Assembly (NCBI GenBank): GCA_914767715.1
Contig: OU612066.1
Coordinates: forward strand, 16,125,001-16,189,000
From: Membranipora membranacea
Taxonomy: Eukaryota; Bryozoa; Gymnolaemata; Cheilostomatida; Membraniporidae
Length of the DNA: 64,000 bases
Direction of reading: 5' to 3'
Part shown: in pieces, positions 1 through 13,000 of the stretch
Layout: each line of letters begins with the position of its first letter
Numbering within the stretch: position 1 is the stretch's first letter
The notes under the pieces: model-generated
Database searches by the model: none
The model's input: the letters and a program-made list of their open reading frames with translations, nothing else
What the model was told of the DNA's origin: nothing
Position numbers and translations under genes: made by a program

Positions 1-1150
1 TGAGGGCGACTTAGCTCTACTTGATTTTATATATTATATACACTCGGTCCAAAATTGCGCACACATATAAAATTAAAAGGGAATTTTCCATAGGATGATT
101 GATATCAAAGATTGTAGTTGTGGGAGCCCCATTCATAATCATAATTAAATCTAGTATGAGCTGATCGCCCAATTGGGTTATGTTTTTCGGAGTAATCTCC
201 CTTGATTATTTACACCATACTTATGCAAAGTTTTATATAAGCCATAAAGGAAGTAGATGAGACTTTTTACTGTAAAAACTCCTTGGTTTCAGCTTACTAC
301 AATTGATCTACTTATTTGGTAATCCAAAAATTTTACCTATATGCTGAAATAAAAAAGTATTCAAAAATCTTAATTTTTAATACAATTAAAATTAAATAAC
401 AATAATTATGTTAAAATATAAAAACTTATCAATCACATTGAAATTCAGTGTAAGGAAGCGAGGTGTCTAAAAATAAACAGCTAAAATTGTTTGGCAAACA
501 ATTTTTATAAATATATGAAGTGATTGTAGTAAATATAGCATTGTTGTGTATTACAATAACGTTGAAAATAAATATGTTATTCTGTATTTCTTTTCTGCAG
601 CAGCAATGGATATTTTCAGGTTGGATTTATGTAATATTCAAAATTTAAAGCTAGAATATTTTTATTTCTCTTTATTTAAATGATATTTTTATTATAGTAT
701 ATAATATAATAAATATTAAATTATATTCGCAATCAGTTTTTGTCCAATAAAGCGAGTCAGCATAATTTGTCCATTTAACTCCGCTCATTTTGTTTCTATC
801 TTAATTTCCCTGGCTGCCAGACCAAAAAGTGTGATCTTGTATTGTTGGTTGCATCTCTGATAATGTAGTCTCGCACAGATTGTCGATTGAGTTTATGACG
901 GATGGCTAATTGGCGATGTCATCATAGGTGCAAATTAAAATGGTTGTCCTTTCCATGCCACATATGAGGTACACAGCCTGAGTATCGTTGTCCTATAATG
1001 TGGCAAAACTCCCCAACAATTCTTTTCAGTGGATACAGCCATATAATATAGTGCAACTAACATGTTATAATTGTGGTATATGCATATTCATACATATTAT
1101 ATTTAAAAAAGGGGTTCTCCCCATGCTCCCTCCTTGCTTTTTTTACTCTG

Positions 1151-1226
1151 CCCTCCACCGGAATTTGAACTGGGGCTGAGATCAAACACTCCAACCGCTC
1201 AGCCGCACTGGGCGGCTGAAGCTTGC
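1151..1226 (-). repeat. tRNA-derived (SINE head-like) sequence
   Basis: Read on the minus strand it carries a class II (Ser/Leu) tRNA-like A box, GCGGCTGAGCGGTTGG, and a B box, AGTTCAAATTCCGG, about 35 nt apart. This is the normal order of a pol III internal promoter. No clean acceptor-stem pairing is visible, so I call it a tRNA-derived repeat and not a working tRNA gene. The same sequence occurs in copy B at 52442-52520, so it predates the duplication. Confidence 0.6.
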
Positions 1227-1363
1227 AAAGCTCAGTGCGAAATAATCCAGGTGTTTAAATTTAATGATGTAGTGGGTGTAAGTAGTTATAAATAGGTACC
1301 AAAACAAAACAAGTTAAACCACCATATTAAAAGAGATGACATGAAAATAAAATCTGTCTTCAC

Positions 1364-1420
1364 CGGGATTTGAACACGGTCGGGCCTCTGGCGCAACAAG
1401 CATGTTTTAATTGTGGTATT
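1364..1420 (-). repeat. tRNA-like 3' half (variable arm and B box) next to AT minisatellite
   Basis: On the minus strand it reads GCCAGAGGCCCGACC followed by GTTCAAATCCCGGTG. That matches the long variable arm and T arm of a class II tRNA. The A-box half expected at higher coordinates is replaced by the AT minisatellite at 1425-1682, so the element looks broken. The segment adjoins caacaagcatg plus taattgtgg, which also appears near 1057 and 1865. Its copy B counterpart is at about 52655-52715. Confidence 0.5.
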
Positions 1421-1424
1421 TTTA

Positions 1425-1682
1425 AATATAATTGTATATCGTATATAATTGTATATTGTATATTGAATATAATTGTAAATATTTGTAAATAATTGTCTTT
1501 AATATATAATTGTATATAATCTATAATTGTATATAAAATATAATTGAATAGAATATATAATTGTATAGAAAATATAATTGAATAGAACATATATTTTGTA
1601 TTTGATATATAATTGTATATAATAGATAATTGTATATAATAGATTATTGTATATAATATATAATTGTATATTGTACAAACCA
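1425..1682. repeat. AT-rich minisatellite
   Basis: Short tandem variants of the type tataattgtata are repeated over about 260 bp, with almost no G or C. A 121-codon open frame across it, rich in Tyr and Ile, is a by-product of the repeat. The shorter copy B counterpart is at about 52715-52940. Confidence 0.85.
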
Positions 1683-1753
1683 AGTCAAACCACCAAGAAG
1701 TAAAATAGACGAAATGTAAAATCAATCATTTTCTTTAGTCAACCTTTTTTGTT

Positions 1754-2045
1754 ATTTTTAATGGCACTTTTGAAAAACATTTTCTTGAAAATGATATAGA
1801 CGCCAATAGGGTTTTGAAAAAAATCCGTTTCCACCGGGATTCCAACTCAGGCCTCTCGCGCAACAAGCATGTTATAATTGTGATATTTATAAAAAATGTT
1901 AGGTTATTCACATTCAAGCCGTTCGTTCACACTAGCCACTCCACACTAGCCACTCGGCCACCCAAGCCACTGAAGCTAACTGATTTTCAGTGATTTATGT
2001 TGGAGATATATGGGTGAACTGGGTGAAGCTGTTTTTTAATTTTTA
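1754..2045 (-). mobile_element. Copy A-only insertion with tRNA-like head (possible SINE)
   Basis: Copy B reads straight from ccttttttgt into ttgatttcaagc at about 53005. Copy A has about 290 extra bases at that point. On the minus strand the extra DNA contains GGTGGCCGAGTGGCTAG (a strong class II tRNA A box, about 1946-1966) and later GTTGGAATCCCGGTGG (a B box, about 1828-1845). T/A-rich runs flank both ends and could be a tail and target duplication. The A-to-B spacing of over 100 nt is long for a SINE because an AT-rich stretch separates the boxes. An insertion in A or a deletion in B are both possible. Confidence 0.5.
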
Positions 2046-2986
2046 TTTGATTTCAAGCTTTCATGGCACATATCAGACAAAAAATATAAATAGCACACCC
2101 TCAACTGGTTATACTAAACATATGCGGTAGAACACATGACTGTCATTCAGCCATATATTCTATTTTTTTCCAAAACATTTTTTGAAAAAGTGATATGAGG
2201 CACTGGTTATGGTTTTTCTATACACATGCGTTATCATAAACACAAAACTGAAGTTTTGTGGATAAAAAATCTGTATCGCTTACCTGAGTCTTGATGGATG
2301 ATCACCTTCTTCTGTCAGAAGGTCTCCTGCAGTACGGTAATCTATGGTTTCTTTCCGTTAAGGTCCGTAACAACATATCCAGAGTGTCCCGTCACGTCAT
2401 GCTGCAATCCTAGCAAAGGCATCTGGAGTTACAAGCATGCATAATTTGCCCATGTTCAGTATCAACCACCATCATGTCCAGGATCAAATTTGTACTAGGT
2501 TCTTACTCATACTAACTACGACCTACACACTGATTTTAATCATAAGTTTATATTATATTCTTGGCCAGTAATCAATGCGGTAGGAGTGTTTCTCCACGGT
2601 ACTGCTTTTCAATTAAAAAAAGCTGAATTAATTTTTGGTTTTCTTTAATTTAGTTATTATTTAAATTGGTTTTGCCAAACACCATAGAAAACATCAGGTT
2701 AGTATTCAATTAGTGATTCAATAATTTTCATAAATATAAAATAGCCCTCAAGAAGTAGTACACAATAATTCATCATCTCGGTGATTACCATATTTACTGC
2801 TGAAATAAGACTGACTAGTCTGCTAGTGGTACAAAGGTAGATTCTGTGGAGCGCAAGATTCCAATGAATGAATTCAATGAGATAGATATTGGTTGAATAT
2901 AACATCAGAATTAGATATATAATGAGAATACACAGAATGTGTAGGAACCTGGAATAGTATAATTAGTCATCACACAGTATAGTTAG

Positions 2987-3135
2987 GAATACAACAAAGT
3001 TGTATTTCTTTTGTTTTGGTTGGATTTATTAGGAATACAACAAAGTTGTATTTCTTTTGTTTTGGTTGGATTTATTATTATTAGGAATACAACAAAGTTG
3101 TATTCCTTTTACTTTAGTAGGGTTTATTATTATTA
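2987..3135 (+). repeat. Three nested or tandem element heads
   Basis: The head aggaatacaacaaagttg recurs at about 2988, 3031 and 3083, each followed by a T-rich stretch and ttattatt before the next head. The head folds into an 8-bp stem (AATACAAC/GTTGTATT) with an AAA loop. Its first ten bases are the reverse complement of GTTGTATTCC, which lies just inside every tail, so the element has subterminal inverted repeats. Heads without bodies suggest insertion of one copy into the (TTA)n tract of another, followed by truncation. Confidence 0.75.
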
Positions 3136-6100
3136 TTCTTGCAACACTTTTTAGCCTTCTATAAGTCAAGAACTACCAGACACAATTTGATGAAACTTGT
3201 TCATAACATACATTCATGTGTCTAGATGAAAAATTTCAATTTGAATTTTTGAAAAGTTATGTAATATTCGTTAATTAGACTAATTAGTGGAGGACGTTTT
3301 GACCGTTATATTGATCATATCTTGAGAACGAATCATGCGATTGAGTTAAAACTTGGGATATGGGGGTTATGACATATACCGAATCTTGTGACATCATCAA
3401 TTTTTATGTCACATGACCTTATATACAAAATGGCCGCCATAAACAGTAAACTGCTGCCAATTAACAGTTCTTATCATGCGATTGAGTTAAAACTTGGGAT
3501 ATGGGGGTTATGACATGTACCGAATCTTATGACATCATCAATTATAAGGTCACATGACCCGAAATCCAATATGGCCACCATTAACAGGAAGTGGCTGCCG
3601 ATTAACAGTTCTTATCATGCGATTGAGTTAAAACTTGGAATTTGGGGGTTATGACATATGCCGAATCTGATGACATCATCAATTTTAATGTCACATGACC
3701 CGAAATCCAATATGGCCGCCATTGAGGGTTAATTGCTGCCGATTAGCAGTTCTCATCATGCGATTGAGTTGAGACTTGGGATAAGGGGGTTTTGGCATAT
3801 TCCGAGTCTTATGACATCATCAATTATGATGTCGCATGACCTCGATATTCAAATCTATTGGTTGTATTCCTTTATATTTGCTTGCAAATATGTTTACCGT
3901 TTCTAGTTATTATTATTTTTGCAACACTTTTGTCGCATCTATAAGTCAAGAACTATCAGGCAGAATTGGATGGAACTTTGTCATAAGATAGTTCCATATG
4001 TCTAGATGAGAAATTACTAAATGAGTTTTTGAGTCGTTATGTAATACTTGCTAATTACACTAATTAGTGAAGGAGGTTTTGCCTTTTTTAACGTTTTTAC
4101 CCAATTTCATTCTGCTATATGTCAAGAACTACTTGGCAGAATTCGATGATATGTGGTCACAACATAGTCCCATATGTCAAGATGAGAAATTGCAAAACAA
4201 AATTTTGAAATGTTATGTAATATTTGCTAATTACACTAATTAGTGGAGGATGTTTTTTTGATTTTCTTTTGGTGATATCTTGAGAACAAATCATGCGATT
4301 GAGTTGAAACTTGGGATACAGAGGTTATGGTATATACCGAATCTTATGACATCATCAATTTTAAGGTCACATGACCCGAAATCCAAAATGGCCGCCATAG
4401 AAAGTAAACTGCTGCCGATTATCAGTTCTCATCATGCGATTGAGCTAAAACTTGGGATTTTGGGGTTATGACATATACCGAATCTTATGATATCATCAAT
4501 TTTAATGTCACATGACCCGATAGCCAAAATGGCCGCCAAAAACAGGAAATGGCTGCCGATTAACAGTTCTTAACATGCGATCAAGTTAAAACTTGGGATT
4601 TGGGGGTTTTGACTTATACCGAATCTTATGACATCATCAATTTCAATGTCACATGACCCGATATCCAAAATGGCCGCCATCAACAGGAAGTGGCTGTCGA
4701 TTAACAGTTCTTATCATGCTTTTGAGTTAAAACTTGGGATTTGGGGGTTTTTACCTAAACTGAATCTTATGACTTCATCAATTTTAAGGTCACATGACCC
4801 GAAATCCAAAATGCCCGCCATAGACAGTAAACTGCTGCCGATTATCAGTTCTCATCATGCGATTGAGTCAAAACTTGGGATATGGGGGTTTTGGCGTATA
4901 CCGAATCTTATGACATCATCAATTTTAATGTCACATGACCCGAAAACCAAAATGGCCGCCATAGAGAGTTAATTGCTGCCGATTAGCAGTTCTCATCATA
5001 CGATTGAGTTCAGACTTGGGATAAGGGGGTTTTGGCATATACCGAGTTTCATTACATCATCACTTATAGTGTCACTTGACCTCGATATTCAAAATTAATG
5101 GTTGTATTCCTTTATATTTGCTTGCAAATATTTTTACCGTTTCTAGTTATTATTATTATTATTATTAGGAATACAACAAAGTTGTATTTCTTTTGTTTTG
5201 GTTGGATTTATTATTAGGAATACAACAAAGTTGTATTCCTCTTGTTTTAGTAGGGTTTATTATTATTATTGCAACACTTTTTGAGCTTCTATAAGTCAAG
5301 AACTACCAAGCAGAATTTGATGGAACTTTGTCATAATATAGTTCCATATGTCTAGCTAAGAAATTACAAAATGAATTTTTGAATTGTTATGTAATATTCG
5401 CTAATTAGGAATACAACAAAGTTGTATTTCTTTTGTTTTAGTAGGGTTTATTATTATTATTATTATTATTATTGCAACACTTTTCTAGCTTCTATAAGTC
5501 AAGAACTACCAGGCAGAATTGGATGGAACTTAGTCATAAGATAGTTCCATATGTCTAGCTAAGAAATTACAAAATGAATTTATGAATTGTTATGTAATAT
5601 TCGCTAATTAGACTAATTAGTGGAGGAAGTTTTGACCTTTATATTGATCACATCTGGAGAACGAAACATACGATTGAGTTAAAACTTGGGATATGGGGGT
5701 AATGACATATAACGAATCTTATGGCATCATCACCTTCGAAGTCACATGACCCGATATCCAACATGGCTGCCATGAACAGGAAGTTGCTGCCGATTAACAG
5801 CTCTTATTATGCGATTGAGTTAAAACTTGGGATTTGGGGGTTATGTTGTATGCCGAATCTGATGACATAATCAATTTCAATGTCATGTTACCCGATATCC
5901 AATATGGCCACCACAAACAGGAAGTGGCTGCCGATTAACAGTTCTTATCATGCGATTGAGTTAAAACTTGGGTATTGGGGGTTATGACATATACCGAATC
6001 TTATGACATCATCTATTTTTATGTCACATGACCCGATATCCAATATGGCCACCACAAACAGTAAATTGCTGTTGATTAGCAGTTCTTATCTTGCTATTGA

Positions 6101-6360
6101 GTTAAAACTTGGGATTTAGGTGTAATGGCATATACCGAATCTTATGACATCTGAGTTTCGATGCCACATGACCCGATATCCAATATGGCCTCCACAAATA
6201 ATAAATTGCTGTCGATTAGCAGTTTTTATCATGACATATACCGAATCTCATGACTTGATCAATTTTCATGTAGCATGACCTGATATACAATATGGCCGCC
6301 ACAAACAGCGGATTGCTGCAGATAAACAGTTCTTATGACATCATCACCAAAATGGACTTT
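2987..6360 (+). repeat. Satellite block I: 141-bp core repeats in composite units
   Basis: There are three composite units. Two have complete tails, ending at about 3907 and 5157. The third starts within the run of heads near 5166-5404, loses its tail and decays by about 6360. The core repeat is 141 bp. Recognisable pieces are catgcgattgagtt, ttggggg, taccgaatcttatgacatca, tgtcacatgacccg, atggccgccat and ctgccgattaacagtt. Units begin with a hairpin head and a (TTA)n tract. They end with tatttgcttgcaaata and accgtttctagt. No gene is supported; the short open frames are repeat artefacts. Confidence 0.9.
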
Positions 6361-7040
6361 ATTAACATCAAGGATAAACAGGAATTGATGGATGGCTGAA
6401 AACTTTTTTTTGGTAATTATATGTGAGATGGGTAATGACTCATGACACACGCTAGATATGATTGCAATAACTATTTTATGTTGAAGATACATGAGTCTAG
6501 AATTTAACTTATTTCTGATGCTTACCTAGCTAGAGGATAGCTAACTACCTGCGGTCCGCACACACAACAGGTATTCAGAAGATCAATATGAGGCTTTACA
6601 TGGGAATGTAAGACCACATTTGGAGATATCAAACCAAAATGCAAGATCACATTCCCGGGCAAAGAACCCCGGAGATGGGAAAGAATGTTGCCCCACTTAG
6701 GTGTATTTTTTTTGTTCTTTTTCTCTACAATAGATAGGTTTTATAAGCATAAAAAAAACAGGGTTTAGATCAAAAATGTTCGTACATCATCTGCAGAGAT
6801 GGAATCAGAAAATACTTAAAAATATAATACATTTTTAAGTGTCTTTGGTATATTATACAAATAGCTATGTGACATTTACATTTGTCTTTGGTGTGGGATA
6901 TTGGAAACTTGTACGTATAAATGACATTTGCGAGCTCATCAAGGCTAAACTATAGTTGAAGTGAAAATATTAATGGTTATGGTTATGATAATAAGGTTTT
7001 AAATGTAGAAATTGTTTCTGTTGACGCATTTATGTGGTTT
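6361..7040. other. Interval between satellite block I and the Helentron gene
   Basis: Satellite similarity fades at about 6330-6360. On the Helentron's strand this is the 3' flank of the gene and should hold the element's 3' end. A small palindrome, tgcggtccgca (about 6550-6560), and a ctagctag run (about 6527-6534) are candidate terminal structures. I cannot fix the end from one copy. No coding sequence is supported; a 77-codon minus-strand frame overlapping the satellite edge looks random. Confidence 0.5.
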
Positions 7041-10000
7041 TTAGATAGAGATCTTGACTGCCTCGTGATCTGAAAAGTATATTGGGTCAACTTCGCAAGT
7101 CAGACAGTCTGAATCTCCCTTTACATAGGCCACATCAAGCAGACTACCAGACAGATAAGTGCTGTTGTTTACAAGTTGTTTAAACCCTCGCGAGGCGAAA
7201 AGATCAAATAAAACATGGGGACCATCGTCATTGAGGTTTTCGTTTATGTCACCAGTCATTAAAATGAGATCCATCCCTTGAAGTTCCTCAGCAATACTAA
7301 TACACTGGTTGATATAAAAACTGGTTGTTGCTAAACTGGTGGTCTTGGGACGGTACATGCAGCCGATAGCAATTGATTTGTCACTCAGTGGGAAGCTTGC
7401 CATCACAACTTCTATTTTTTCGGCAGTGTTAGGTAATTCTATTTGCTGATATGGTATATTGTCTGCAAGATAAATCGCGGATCCTCCCCTACAGGTTGTA
7501 GCACGCCGGTCACATCTTATGGAATTAAAACCATCTAACAAAATCTCCTCATCAGAATTATTTAAAGATAGCCACGTTTCTGTCAAGCAAAGCACTTTGG
7601 CAACTTTTGAATGTGTCACCTTGATATCGGATAGCTTACTGCATAAACCTTGTACGTTGTGCACTACAATATCACATGACATTGTGTTTCTATTCACGTC
7701 CAACAGCCCAAGTGTGGCCAGGTCATCATGAACTTTGTTATCTCTGTATATTAAACCGGGCTCATAATTTTTTAAAAACAGTCCACTCAGTGAAGTAACT
7801 CTGCTCAGGGCAACGTATGCTTGGCCATGTGAGAAAGTATCACTCATATCATACACTAGCTGTTTAACACTCATTCCTTGCGTTTTATGAACAGTAGAAG
7901 CCCATCCTAACTTGAGAGGAAATTGTCTTCTCGTTACATTGCTTCTGCTTTTAGATTTGAGTTTGAGCTGCTCTTCCTTTCGTTTGATAGGAATCGAATT
8001 TTTTGGTAAGCCTAATGGGATTTGTTGACTCAAGCCAATTCCTACACGGTCGTCATCAAATTTAACATAAATTATGATCATTTGGTTACATTCTGTTTTC
8101 AGGCCAACAACTGTTCCGAATACACCATTTACAAGCCCATGTTCGACATCAATATTCCTCATCAGCATGACACGAGCGTTTACACCGATACATAAATTGT
8201 CCGATAAACCTGAATGATGACCTATTCTATACTGCAAGAGTACTCTCATTTTCCCATTAGAGTCTTTCTCAGAATCAATAGCAGGTATTTCATGCACTTC
8301 ACTACACACTTTATATACCATACTTTCATTGTACTTATCAACTTTTATATTTTTACCAAAGACATGTAAAGCAGTTGCTGGTACATCATGCTGCCGGTTA
8401 CGAATTTGCAACATTTCATCTATTGCTGGATCAATTTGTTCGTCCTTCTTTTTAATCCTCAATTTATTTAAAGCTTGCGCAAATACAGCATCATCTCGTT
8501 GTCGCATCACCTCCGTCAATTCAATCATCTTGAAATTGTCTCTAAATAATGTATTGCCATACCAGGTCGTTGATAAAACTAGAGGAGATGCCATTACTGG
8601 AGGTAGCTGATAAAAGTCACCAACTGCAAGCACTGATACGTTTCCAAACAGACCAGATGAACTCGAATGGCTGATGCCCATAATTTGTCGTAATCTCCCA
8701 TCTAAGTACTCAAAAAGCCTAGCGCTGACCATAGACACTTCATCCAATATGATTATTTTGAGGTTTTCCATCGTAGATCGTAATGTGTTTAGTGCGTCAC
8801 ATGAGAGTGGTTGATATTGCTTTCCACTTTCAATTGGTATTTTAAATGCTGAGTGCAATGTGTGTCCATTAATATTGTGCGCTGCTGTTCCTGTTGGGGC
8901 TACAAGCAAAACTTTTATATCGCTAGGTGAATCTGGTGACCTGAGTATTTTGCTACATGATCCATAAATACATTTAATGAGATGACTTTTTCCAACTCCA
9001 GCACCTCCAGTAACAAAGATTTGAAAAGGATCTACATTTTTTAGATTATTTTTACTTTGAATACACCAATTTCTAATTTGGTAAAAAATATTTTGTTGCG
9101 TTTCATTCATAGATTGTAACAATTGTTTTAATGTGCCTGGGGACATCTGATAAGAACAAAAATTTGAGTTTGCAGTATTTGGTTGTTGTGCAAAATCTGG
9201 TGAACTGGAATTTTCAGTCTCGTTATCGTTTTCAGTACAAATAGTTCCTTCTACTATTTCTTCTTGTCTAATATTCTCGGCATTTGGCGCTACACAAGCC
9301 CAAGCATCTTGTAGATCACCGGCAGTCTTGTATGTATCTAAGGCTTGGTCAATTTGTGTGTTGTCACAGGTGTGATTATTTTCATTATCTCTCACGATTA
9401 GCCTTACAAGTACAGAATTTCCGTTGTCAATTCGTGTGTATGATCCAGTCATAAAATATTCTTCATGAGATGTATAACTAAATGGCTTTAGGTCTTGATT
9501 TTTTCTATGAGGAAGAAACAGTTTAAGAAGACTCAAGTAATGTTTTTCAGGTTCATGGGATGGGGAATGACGGCAATAGCTGATGATAGCAGGGTCACTT
9601 CGTGTTCTTTTCATGATGGAACCTAGTCCTTTTCCTAAATTATGTTTAAATTTACTTTTAGAATTTTTGGCTTCGGTAGCAGAAAGAACTCTATAATTAG
9701 CTACAAAATCTGCTAAACACATGTCATTAAATTCAGCTAGGTTAGGTCGTCCATAGTATCTGTCATATTTAGATGTCATCCATATACTATCTGAATTCTC
9801 TTGGGACCCATTTTCAACAATTTGTTTCAAAGGTCTGCTCATTCGCACATCTTCTTCATTTGTTGCTATGAACTCAACATGGCGACTGAATTTCTTAAGT
9901 TTGTAACCTCCTACTCGTACAAATGCTTCTTGTGCTGATACCTCACGGTGTGTAAAGTACATGCGTGATAGTGATTTCATACCTTCAGCAGCGTTACAAT

Positions 10001-13000
10001 TTACTCCTTCAGATATGAAGCTGTCTCTAGCATGTTTTAAAACTTCTCCGAGTTCGCTCTCACTCTTTGATATGTATGATACAATATACATTATACAAGA
10101 GTAAGGGTCTAAGACATATTGTATATCTATATTTGCATTCCATGCTCTTATCAAATTTGCGTTGTAATTATTTACCCAAATATCCTTCTCTTCTCTTTGT
10201 AAAACAATAGATGGTTTTTTGGTAACTGATCTCATCGCCTCTTGAAAGTTCTCGAAACTATCCACACCACAGCTTTTATAAATCGCCTCATTGGTTGATA
10301 ATTCCGTTCCATTCTCCAATAATGAAAACAGGTTTTTTAGAAGTAGCTCATTTGATTGTCTAATCACATCAGAGTCATCCTGTGGCTCACTGATAAATGT
10401 TGCATCTGAACATGGCTTGGGAAAATTGTAGCGGCATTTTTTGTTGCTCTTTCCTTTTTTACAAGAGGCTGAATGGTTTCTACTATGTGTTTGTACACTT
10501 GACACAATCTCATTTAATGCAGGATCTAGGTCTTTATCAGGTAGAGTACCTTGTACATATTTGTTGACAAAGTCCACAATTTCAGTATGACTGTTCACTC
10601 CAAGCTTTGGTGCATCTTGTATCCAAAATAAACAGTGCAAATGTGGGGCACCTCGAGCCTGAAACTCTACTCTATAGAAATAATCTTGAACTTTTCCGAT
10701 TGGTTCTGCTTCACCCAATAAAATATACTTAAAAAATAGTTCAACTCTATGGTAAAACATCCGAACAGCAGTTACCGGGTTAGATTTTAGAATTTCACAT
10801 TTCGTTTTATAGTCTAAATTGCTTATTTCATCATCTGAACGGTAATCTCCGCGTTGTTTGAGAATAGCACCCAAATGACAAGTCCACCTCGTTAGTTCAG
10901 CAGATGTCAACGTTATAAAGAATGTTGGAAGTCCAAGACTGCGAAGACACGCAAACAAACTAGACATAGTTTTTTTCCAAAATGCAGGCGATCCTCTCAC
11001 AGGTTCGAAAAACTTAAAACCTTGATCCGTTTTAAGCAATGATTTCATATAATTTGGGTCAGTTATCATGGCTCGGTTAATTTTAGCAGATTCAGAACCT
11101 TTGCGTAGATTTATAGATATGCTAGATAACAACTTTTCTGCTTCGTATGTGTATTGACAAAAAAACAGGTAGCTGGTATTGGCAGCAAATCTTGGGTCAG
11201 CACAAAATAATCGAGCCTTGTAGTAATCACAGCGAGAGATTTTGGTGTTTCTTTCAGAGTCATAAGTATTTTTACCATCAGGAAACAAACTTGGAAATGA
11301 TTTGGCTTCAATAAAAGGCTCTGTAAAAAGGCTAACTGGCTTTTTACCTTCTCCAGGTGCTAATGAAATGCTTTCTACATTATCCAAATTCAGTTCATTG
11401 ATCAAGTCAACAGGTTGTAAGCAGCTATCCATGACATTACCAGATACCAATACATCTTGATCTATTTGTTTATGTTCAGGGAGGTCCGTACACTGCTGTG
11501 ATTCTTTTTCTACACTATTTACAGAATTAGCAACAAGACTGTGGTCGACAATATCATCCCAATCTTTGTTTATTTCTACATCGGCGTAAAAAGGATTAAT
11601 AAGCTGTAGCTTTTGTAATGCTTTTTTTATCTTTACAGTGTCTACTTCCTGGTAGTTGCTATATCCCTGATACACTAATCTTCTTTTAAGATAAACTGGT
11701 ATCAGCTTAGACTCCCCGGACGGTACTGGCAGGACATTAGTGATGAGGTTGATATTGGATGGAACACAAATAACTGGTCCTTGCACAGCTTTCTGTTTTG
11801 ATCGAGGGAGAGTGATGATCTTTTCGAATGGCAAAAATAAAGATATGAGTTGCTGCTCAAGGGTATTTAATGCATCGAAGTCTTGGTCAAGATCATATAT
11901 TTGCATGTTGTTGACTGACGCCTGAGGTGGAGTTTTTTCTTTTTCAGTATATCTGCTACAAGTATGACATATATAATATGTACTGTTAGAGGTTTTCTTT
12001 TGAAACTTTTGACAATAGTACGCAATACACTTTGTGACGATTGTTTGATTGTTATAGCTAGCCTGTTTTAAAACTTTAACTTGTTCCGCAAACCACAAAC
12101 GTAGACAGACACAGCATATGCTTGTTGGTGGTAGCTGGCTCTGAAATCGAAATTCATTAACAGCATTATCAATATCGCTCATCTTTTTCCTTTTAGAATT
12201 TTTACAACCAATAGCAGTTTTTTTAACTGAAAGTCTATGTTGTTCATCAATAGAATACTTCCTTACTGAGCGACTTTTTACATCATTGCGGTGATCTTCA
12301 TTTGTTTTATATTTCTCAGTAGAGCGACTTTTTACATCATTGCGGTGATCTTCTACAGCTTTATATTTCTCAATAGAGCGACTTTTTACATCATTGCGGT
12401 GATCTTCATTTGTTTTATATTTCTCAATAGAGCGACTTTTTACTGCGTTGCGGTGATCTTCTATGGCTTTGTATTTCTCAGTAGAGCGACTTTTTACAGC
12501 ATCGCGATGATCTTCTACGGCTTTATATTTCTCAATAGAGCGACTCTTTAACTCAATGCGGTGATCTTCATTAATTTTATATTTATCTATTGAGCGACTT
12601 TTTACATCGTTGCGATGATTTGTGATAGTTTTGTACTTTTCGATTGATGATGCCTGTTTTTTTTGCCTATATGATGCATTCTCATAGTAATACTTTGCAT
12701 ATCGATTCGCATAAGGCTTTGTGTCTACCGTGTCTTGACATTTTTTTGACTTTTCAGTAACTATGATACTTGATGTACTAGATTCCGGCATACTCATAAC
12801 GGGGCTATCCGATGTTATAAGACATACTAAAAATGAACAGAGCTCATATTGTGTAGTGTCATAACTGGTTAGAAGTTGATTCTGCCTAACAATATATGTT
12901 GCAACTGACTGTAGATCTGGAAACTCAAAGATGCCTGCTCGTCCGTTAACACATGGCTTACCTTGTACATCCCTTGAATGTGTGTCCAATATCGTATATC

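Larger units (their letters stand above)
1..2986. repeat. Segmental duplication copy A, left part
   Basis: This stretch aligns almost base for base with about 51316-54600, with small indels. The alignment already holds at base 1, so the true left border is outside the window. It ends at the motif cacagtatagtt, where copy A enters the satellite block and copy B continues with ctatttgtagctg. It is very AT-rich. Apart from the tRNA-like repeats and AT minisatellite listed separately, I see no convincing coding sequence. Confidence 0.9.

Noticed and set aside
1360-1725. 121-codon minus-strand frame rich in Tyr and Ile
   Set aside because: It is a translation of the AT minisatellite; the counterpart at 52768-52986 has a different length.
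2987-6360. CRISPR-like array
   Set aside because: The units are contiguous 141-bp satellite repeats without unique spacers, in a spliced-gene eukaryotic genome.
6527-6560. 3' terminus of the autonomous Helentron (ctagctag and the tgcggtccgca stem)
   Set aside because: Suggestive only. Without a second copy or an empty site the end cannot be fixed, so no boundary is claimed.
8329-8610. Plus-strand frames opposite the Helentron gene
   Set aside because: They are shadows of the 2219-residue coding frame and have no signature of their own.
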